Below, one piece after another: positions 59,954-64,000 of a stretch of 64,000 bases of DNA. The notes below the pieces were generated by a model. That model was not told where the DNA came from. It saw only the letters and a program-made list of their open reading frames with translations, and searched no databases. The DNA comes from Pseudomonadales bacterium (lineage in GTDB: Bacteria; Pseudomonadota; Gammaproteobacteria; Pseudomonadales; Azotimanducaceae): the NCBI GenBank assembly GCA_024234635.1, contig JACKNX010000004.1:62001-126000 (forward strand). Direction: 5' to 3'. Position 1 is the first letter of the stretch; every line of letters begins with the position of its first letter. A program made the position numbers and the translations under genes.

Positions 59954-62140
59954 GTGAGAATCTTCAATCGCATCCGAGGACCGCGCATCGGTATCAAGCT
60001 GGCGTTGCTCGGCTCGCTGCTGCTTGTGGTGCCGTTTTTCAGTTACCGCCAGGTTGTGGAGATGGAGCGGCTGCTGCTGGAAGGCCAGCGCAATACGCAG
60101 CTTCTCAAGGCCAAGGGCATCGCCACCCTCTTCAATGGCCGTGACAGCCTGTTCAACGATCTGCCGGTCTCCACCTCCGACTACGAGCCGCTGTTCGTGC
60201 AACCGCTATCGGGGGCCGTACGCATCGATGGCCAGGGTGATGACTGGGGTATGAATCTGGACGACTCCATGATGGGGTTCGGCTCTCCCACGGGCGATCG
60301 CGACGGCGACCTGCGACTGCTGCTGGGCGAACGCAACGGCCAGCTCTACGGTTTCCTGCGCGTGCGGGATGCCGAACACGTATGGCGCGACGAAAACATC
60401 CTGCGGCTGGACAAGTCAGATCAGATCCGTATCAGTTTCATACGCACCGATGGTGAAGATGGTCGCATCGCACTGGTAGGCTCGCCCGCTGCGCCGCTCA
60501 CCGCGTACGCCATGGACGACGGCTGGCGTTTTGCCGCGGACGGCCCGCCGGAGCTGCGCATCCAGGGTGCCATGGTCGCAACCGGTTCCGGGGTGGACGT
60601 GGAATTCCGCATGCCGCTCGACATGCTGGGATCGCGCCGGCACTTCGGCGTGGCATACGTGGACGTGGATGATCCGGTGGAACGCAATATCCGGCAGGTC
60701 ACCCACACCCTGCCCACCGCTGACAAGGCAGGATTTGACCTGGTGGTGCTGCAATCACCGGAAGTACGGCGCATCGTCGATGGGCTCGGGTATGCAGGTG
60801 CCCGCATTCTGGTACTGGATGAGCGTGGCCGGGTGCGCGCCGAGACCGGCGCCATACCCGATGCCGGGAATACCACTACCCATCAGGGCGTCATGGACCG
60901 GGCGCGCGACCTTTTCGAAACCATTCGTCCGCTGCTGCACCGGATCACTACTGGCGAGCGCTACGACCCCGAGGCCATCAGCGTGGCAGAGTCCCAGGAG
61001 ACCGCCAGCGAAGTCATTGCCGCGGCGCTGCGCGGCGAACCCATTGCCCGGCGACGTAAACTGGGCAACAACCAGATCGTCATCATGGCTGCGCATCCCA
61101 TCTATTCGAAAGATGCCGTGGTCGGCTCCGTTGTGGTCGAGGAGAACATCGACGCGATCGTCTCTTTCCAGCGTTCGAGCCTGGAACGGGTGGTGCTCGT
61201 TTCGGTGGCCAGCCTGCTCATCGTGGTGCTGTCATTGATTGCGTACGCCGCGCGGCTGGCGTGGCGCATCCGCCATCTGCGACGCGAGGCGAGCCGGGCG
61301 ATCGACCAGTATGGCCGCCTGCGCACGCCGTCCCTGCGAGCAGAAATGCTGGCCGGCGACGAGATCGGCGATCTCGCGCGCAGCGTGTCCGGCATGCTGT
61401 CCAAACTGCATCAGCACAATACCTTCCTCGAAAACATGCCACGCACGTTGCGCCATGAAATCAACAACCCGCTGAACATCCTCAGCACCTCGCTCGACAA
61501 TCTCGCCACGGAGGTGCCCGGCGTACTGGACAGCAAATACCTGGACAGCGCCCGACGCGGTGTGCTGCGCATCGGCAGCATCGTGCAGAACCTTGCCGAC
61601 GCAGCGAACCTGGACGATGCGCTGCTGGCCGAGGAGATGGAAATCATCGATATCGACGAACTGCTGCAGAACTATGTGGCGAACTGTAGCCTCTCGCATC
61701 CGGGGTGCCAGTTCGTCTATCGCGGCGCGGACCGTCCTGTATACGCGAAACTGGCCGACTATCGCATCGAACAGATGCTGGACAAGATCATCGACAATGC
61801 CATCGATTTCCACCGCAGCAACAGTCCGATCAAGGTGCAGCTCGATGTGTCGAGGGACTCGCTGCAGATTACTGTCGCCAATCGCGGCCCAACGCTGCCG
61901 CCGCGGGCGGAACGCACGCTTTTCGATTCCATGGTGAGTCACCGCGGCCAGGACAACCGTCTGCATTTCGGCCTTGGGTTGTACGTGGTGCGGGTGATCG
62001 TGGAGCATCACGGCGGTCATGTGCGCGCGATGAACCTGGTCGATGGATCAGGCGTTGCGATCATGGTGCAACTCCCGCTGGCGCAGGCTGCGGGAAACGG
62101 TGTCGACGCGCCACGACCCGTACTTGCCCGTAGCGCCTAG
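59954..62140 (+). CDS. Sensor histidine kinase, dedicated-sortase-system type
   Basis: About 728 residues from a GTG at 59954; a GTG at 59927 would add nine residues. Transmembrane helices are near residues 12-30 and 410-435. The periplasmic part contains VRIDGQGDDW and a beta-rich LYGFLRVRDAEHVWRDEN, resembling a CBM9-like carbohydrate-binding sandwich. The cytoplasmic part has the H box PRTLRHEINNPLNILS (His501), N box IIDNAIDFH and G box FGLGLYVVRVIVEHHGG. It matches the PdsS-type kinase. No sortase or sortase target is encoded in the window. Confidence 0.86.
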   Translation: MRIFNRIRGPRIGIKLALLGSLLLVVPFFSYRQVVEMERLLLEGQRNTQLLKAKGIATLFNGRDSLFNDLPVSTSDYEPLFVQPLSGAVRIDGQGDDWGMNLDDSMMGFGSPTGDRDGDLRLLLGERNGQLYGFLRVRDAEHVWRDENILRLDKSDQIRISFIRTDGEDGRIALVGSPAAPLTAYAMDDGWRFAADGPPELRIQGAMVATGSGVDVEFRMPLDMLGSRRHFGVAYVDVDDPVERNIRQVTHTLPTADKAGFDLVVLQSPEVRRIVDGLGYAGARILVLDERGRVRAETGAIPDAGNTTTHQGVMDRARDLFETIRPLLHRITTGERYDPEAISVAESQETASEVIAAALRGEPIARRRKLGNNQIVIMAAHPIYSKDAVVGSVVVEENIDAIVSFQRSSLERVVLVSVASLLIVVLSLIAYAARLAWRIRHLRREASRAIDQYGRLRTPSLRAEMLAGDEIGDLARSVSGMLSKLHQHNTFLENMPRTLRHEINNPLNILSTSLDNLATEVPGVLDSKYLDSARRGVLRIGSIVQNLADAANLDDALLAEEMEIIDIDELLQNYVANCSLSHPGCQFVYRGADRPVYAKLADYRIEQMLDKIIDNAIDFHRSNSPIKVQLDVSRDSLQITVANRGPTLPPRAERTLFDSMVSHRGQDNRLHFGLGLYVVRVIVEHHGGHVRAMNLVDGSGVAIMVQLPLAQAAGNGVDAPRPVLARSA

Positions 62141-62141
62141 C

Positions 62142-62161
62142 AGGCTGCTTTTTCAGCGGCC
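62142..62161. repeat. End fragment of the palindromic repeat family
   Basis: The sequence AGGCTGCTTTTTCAGC, just after the sensor kinase stop, matches the right end of the repeat at 14104-14240 apart from one base. Reading it with the following GGCC gives a short hairpin, so it may act as a terminator for the kinase gene. Only the end unit is present here. Confidence 0.45.
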
Positions 62162-62174
62162 GACCAGCCGCGCA

Positions 62175-63077
62175 TCACGTCAATCGGTACTCGCCTTCGA
62201 GCGTCGGTTCGCCATCCGTTTCGGCAACGCCGGTACTTACCATGTATTCCAGCGCGGCGAACACGCTGCGACCGGCTGCCGGATACATGAACTCCGGGGT
62301 ATCGAGATACATGCGCGGCACCATGTCGGTGATGCGCGTTACGCCTTTCCGCATGCATTCGACGATCTGCGCCTGTCGCTCCAGGCGGTGGGCGATAAAC
62401 GCCTCGACATGTGGTTTTGGCTGCTCGATGGCTGGCCCGTGGGTTGGCCAGTAGATACTGTCGTCGCGATCGAGCAGCAGGCGCAGACTGTCCATGTAGG
62501 CAGCCATGTCACCATCGGGGGGCGAGATGATACTGGTGGACCAGCCCATCACATGATCTCCCGTGAACAACGATCGCGAGGAGCGCAACTGGAAACAGAG
62601 GTGGTTGGAGGTGTGCCCGGGCGTGTAGACGCATTCGATGGACCAGCCATCGCCGTCGATGATCTGTCCGTGCACGACTTTGTGATCCGGAGCAAACTCC
62701 ATGTCGCCACCCTCCTCCACATCGATACCCATGGCAATCTTGCCGGCACCGTGTGGACCGAATCCGTACGTGGGCGCGTCGGAGTGCTGGCGGAGCAGCG
62801 CGCAGCCTGGCGAGTGATCCATATGGGTGTGGGTGACCAGGACGTGGGAAATGGTTTCGCCCGGGATGGCGGCCAGCAGATTGGCAATGTGGGTGGCATC
62901 CGCCGGCCCCGGGTCGATGACCGCCACGTTACCCTGGCCGATGATGTAGGTGCCGGTGCCGTGCAGCGTAAAGGGGCTCGGATTGTTGGCGATGACCCGG
63001 CGGACTCCGGGCGCCACCGTGTCGACCTGCCCGTACTTGAACGTCAGTTCGCGCCGGAAGGGAATCTTTACTGCCAT
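62175..63077 (-). CDS. Metallo-beta-lactamase fold hydrolase
   Basis: A 300-residue MBL-fold protein. The metal-binding motif is VLVTHTHMDHSPGCALLRQ (His-x-His-x-Asp-His), with later His and Asp in VYTPGHTSNHLCF and LFTGDHVMGW. GTGTYIIGQGNVAVIDPGPA is the N-terminal strand region. The C-terminal helical domain (HVEAFIAHRLERQAQIVECM, VPRMYL) is like LACTB2-type proteins. The substrate is unknown; it is convergent with the sensor kinase gene. Confidence 0.9.
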   Translation of the reverse strand: MAVKIPFRRELTFKYGQVDTVAPGVRRVIANNPSPFTLHGTGTYIIGQGNVAVIDPGPADATHIANLLAAIPGETISHVLVTHTHMDHSPGCALLRQHSDAPTYGFGPHGAGKIAMGIDVEEGGDMEFAPDHKVVHGQIIDGDGWSIECVYTPGHTSNHLCFQLRSSRSLFTGDHVMGWSTSIISPPDGDMAAYMDSLRLLLDRDDSIYWPTHGPAIEQPKPHVEAFIAHRLERQAQIVECMRKGVTRITDMVPRMYLDTPEFMYPAAGRSVFAALEYMVSTGVAETDGEPTLEGEYRLT

Positions 63078-63128
63078 CGTCTGTTCTCTCCACGGTCGTC
63101 GGCTGGGGGCGGCAAGGATAGCGTTGCC

Positions 63129-64000
63129 TCAGTGGAATGAGAACCATGCCAGGACGCCTGCCGTCAGCAGCGCGCCAAGCAGCGCCGCGATGATCAGCGG
63201 ACGCGGCCGGGCAGCGCTTCGCGCAGCGCCCTGACCCGCCCGATAGCCAAAGCTCGCCTCGCCCAGGGCGAAGCTGTCGCCATCGTGCAACATCGCCAGA
63301 CGCGTGGGCACGCCATTGTGGGAGGGTGTGGACACGCCACTGAGCGCGGTGAGCGAGATTCGGTCCGCGAGCACCTGCAGAACCGCCTCCACGTCCGCCA
63401 GGTCGGGCAGATCAACGCGGATCTCGCAGTCCGGGTGCCTGCCGATACGGTTGGCGCCCAGACGCACCGGATATCGCAGACCCGCAACGGGACCACTCAG
63501 GCCGACCAGATGCGGTTCGCCCGGCCCTGGTAGCGGTCGTACGAACTGGCTCCGGGTGATGCTGGGCTCGCGATTGGGTTCGCTGATGGCCGGCAGGCTC
63601 TCGGCGTCCTGCGTATCGACCATCGGTCGCAGGTCAGCCGGCAGAAAATCCCGAACGGCCGTGATGTCCGTACCTTGCGCCATCACCCGGTAGCCGAATT
63701 CATCGAAAGCCACTTCATCGCCGTTGAACAGACAGCAGCCACCCTGCAGGGGGACGCCGTTCACGCGTGTACCGTTGGCGGAATCGAAGTCGCGTAACCA
63801 CAGATCACCATCGATCGGCACAAATTCGGCGTGTCGTCGGGAGATATGTTCGCTGCTGATGCGCAGACCCGCATCGGACTGCCTGCCCACGACCAGGCCG
63901 CTGCCGATCGATGTGCGGGTGCCGTCCCTGTCCGCGCGAACGGACCAGTCCGCGGTCCGCCGGGGACTCCGGTGCAGGACCAGTTGCAGTTGTGTACCGC
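63129..64000 (-). CDS. FHA-domain membrane protein (N-terminal part beyond window)
   Basis: The frame stays open to the end of the window, so the start lies outside; about 290 residues are visible. An FHA domain occupies the upstream part: LVVGRQSDAGLRISSEHISR with Arg-His-Ala following, then RDFDSANGTRVNGVPL. A second FHA-like segment is seen further on (LGANRIGRHPDCEIRVDLPD, then HDGDSFALGEASFGY), lacking the Ser-x-x-His. A C-terminal helix PLIIAALLGALLTAGVLAWF would anchor it in the membrane. FHA domains bind phosphothreonine. The partner is unknown. Confidence 0.82.
   Translation of the reverse strand, partial: GTQLQLVLHRSPRRTADWSVRADRDGTRTSIGSGLVVGRQSDAGLRISSEHISRRHAEFVPIDGDLWLRDFDSANGTRVNGVPLQGGCCLFNGDEVAFDEFGYRVMAQGTDITAVRDFLPADLRPMVDTQDAESLPAISEPNREPSITRSQFVRPLPGPGEPHLVGLSGPVAGLRYPVRLGANRIGRHPDCEIRVDLPDLADVEAVLQVLADRISLTALSGVSTPSHNGVPTRLAMLHDGDSFALGEASFGYRAGQGAARSAARPRPLIIAALLGALLTAGVLAWFSFH

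Noticed and set aside
1..64000. Exosortase, sortase, PEP-CTERM protein, CRISPR array, rRNA and tRNA genes
   Set aside because: Looked for by motif and by reading gaps; none seen. The polysaccharide and two-component genes alone do not show that an exosortase or sortase is present.

Overview
The window reads as a chromosomal segment of a GC-rich gammaproteobacterium. The indications are a complete-looking gspE-M type II secretion operon, aerobic coproporphyrinogen oxidase, acyl-CoA dehydrogenase and thiolase modules, an EpsB-type sugar transferase, and a two-component pair of the proteobacterial dedicated-sortase type. I cannot fix the genus. No rRNA, tRNA, CRISPR array, prophage or intact insertion sequence is visible. 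Coding density is high and no gene-free gap exceeds about 300 bases.

Layout. 1-6450 (+): type II secretion operon from the 3' end of gspE through gspM, with many start/stop overlaps. 6593-10799: a short DUF1631-like protein, an exported protein with an internal duplication, a small lipoprotein, and an EpsB-type sugar transferase with a small membrane partner. 10997-14096: a possible GT61-like protein, a small conserved protein, a MAPEG protein and a sulfotransferase. 14366-38254 (-): about 24 kb of co-directional, mostly overlapping genes for a Wzx/Wzy-type exopolysaccharide. In transcription order these are WecB epimerase, Wzz-like chain-length protein, initiating phosphoglycosyl transferase, sulfotransferase, flippase, a deacetylase-like protein, a WecG/TagA glycosyltransferase, a polymerase/ligase, a GT4 glycosyltransferase, an AsnB-type amidotransferase and two NodB-type deacetylases. 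The distal block is a carrier protein, an acyl-CoA-dehydrogenase-like flavoprotein, a DUF1839 protein, a GH2-like protein, a fused double alpha/beta hydrolase and a stand-alone adenylation enzyme.

38449-45070 (-): acyl-CoA dehydrogenase, LLM-class oxidoreductase, a second acyl-CoA dehydrogenase, a thiolase, and an HMG-CoA-synthase-like/DUF35 fusion, probably for breakdown of a branched or cyclic acyl-CoA. 45362-59041: mixed housekeeping genes (hemF, BON lipoprotein, SMP-30 lactonase, orphan ExbD, threonine aldolase, MOSC protein, nucleoside transporter, phosphopantetheinyl transferase, CPT-like kinase, DsbA-like isomerase, sirtuin, CoxE-like VWA protein, APH-like kinase, and an NadR-like kinase with PnuC). 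59182-64000: sortase-type response regulator and sensor kinase, an MBL-fold hydrolase and an FHA-domain protein that runs off the end.

The most interesting unit is the distal block 14366-22548. An adenylation enzyme with an amino-acid-type Asp, a free-standing carrier protein and an ACAD-like enzyme lacking the usual catalytic Glu resemble the amino acid activation/oxidation sets used to make carrier-bound pyrrolyl or pyrrolinyl groups. The hydrolase fusion carries a Cys-type lipase box, as acyl-transferring enzymes such as PHA synthases do. Because the block is coupled to a polysaccharide operon that also has sulfotransferase, amidotransferase and deacetylase genes, I infer that it builds an amino-acid-derived acyl group and attaches it to the polymer. 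A Sfp/EntD-type phosphopantetheinyl transferase about 30 kb away could activate the carrier protein.
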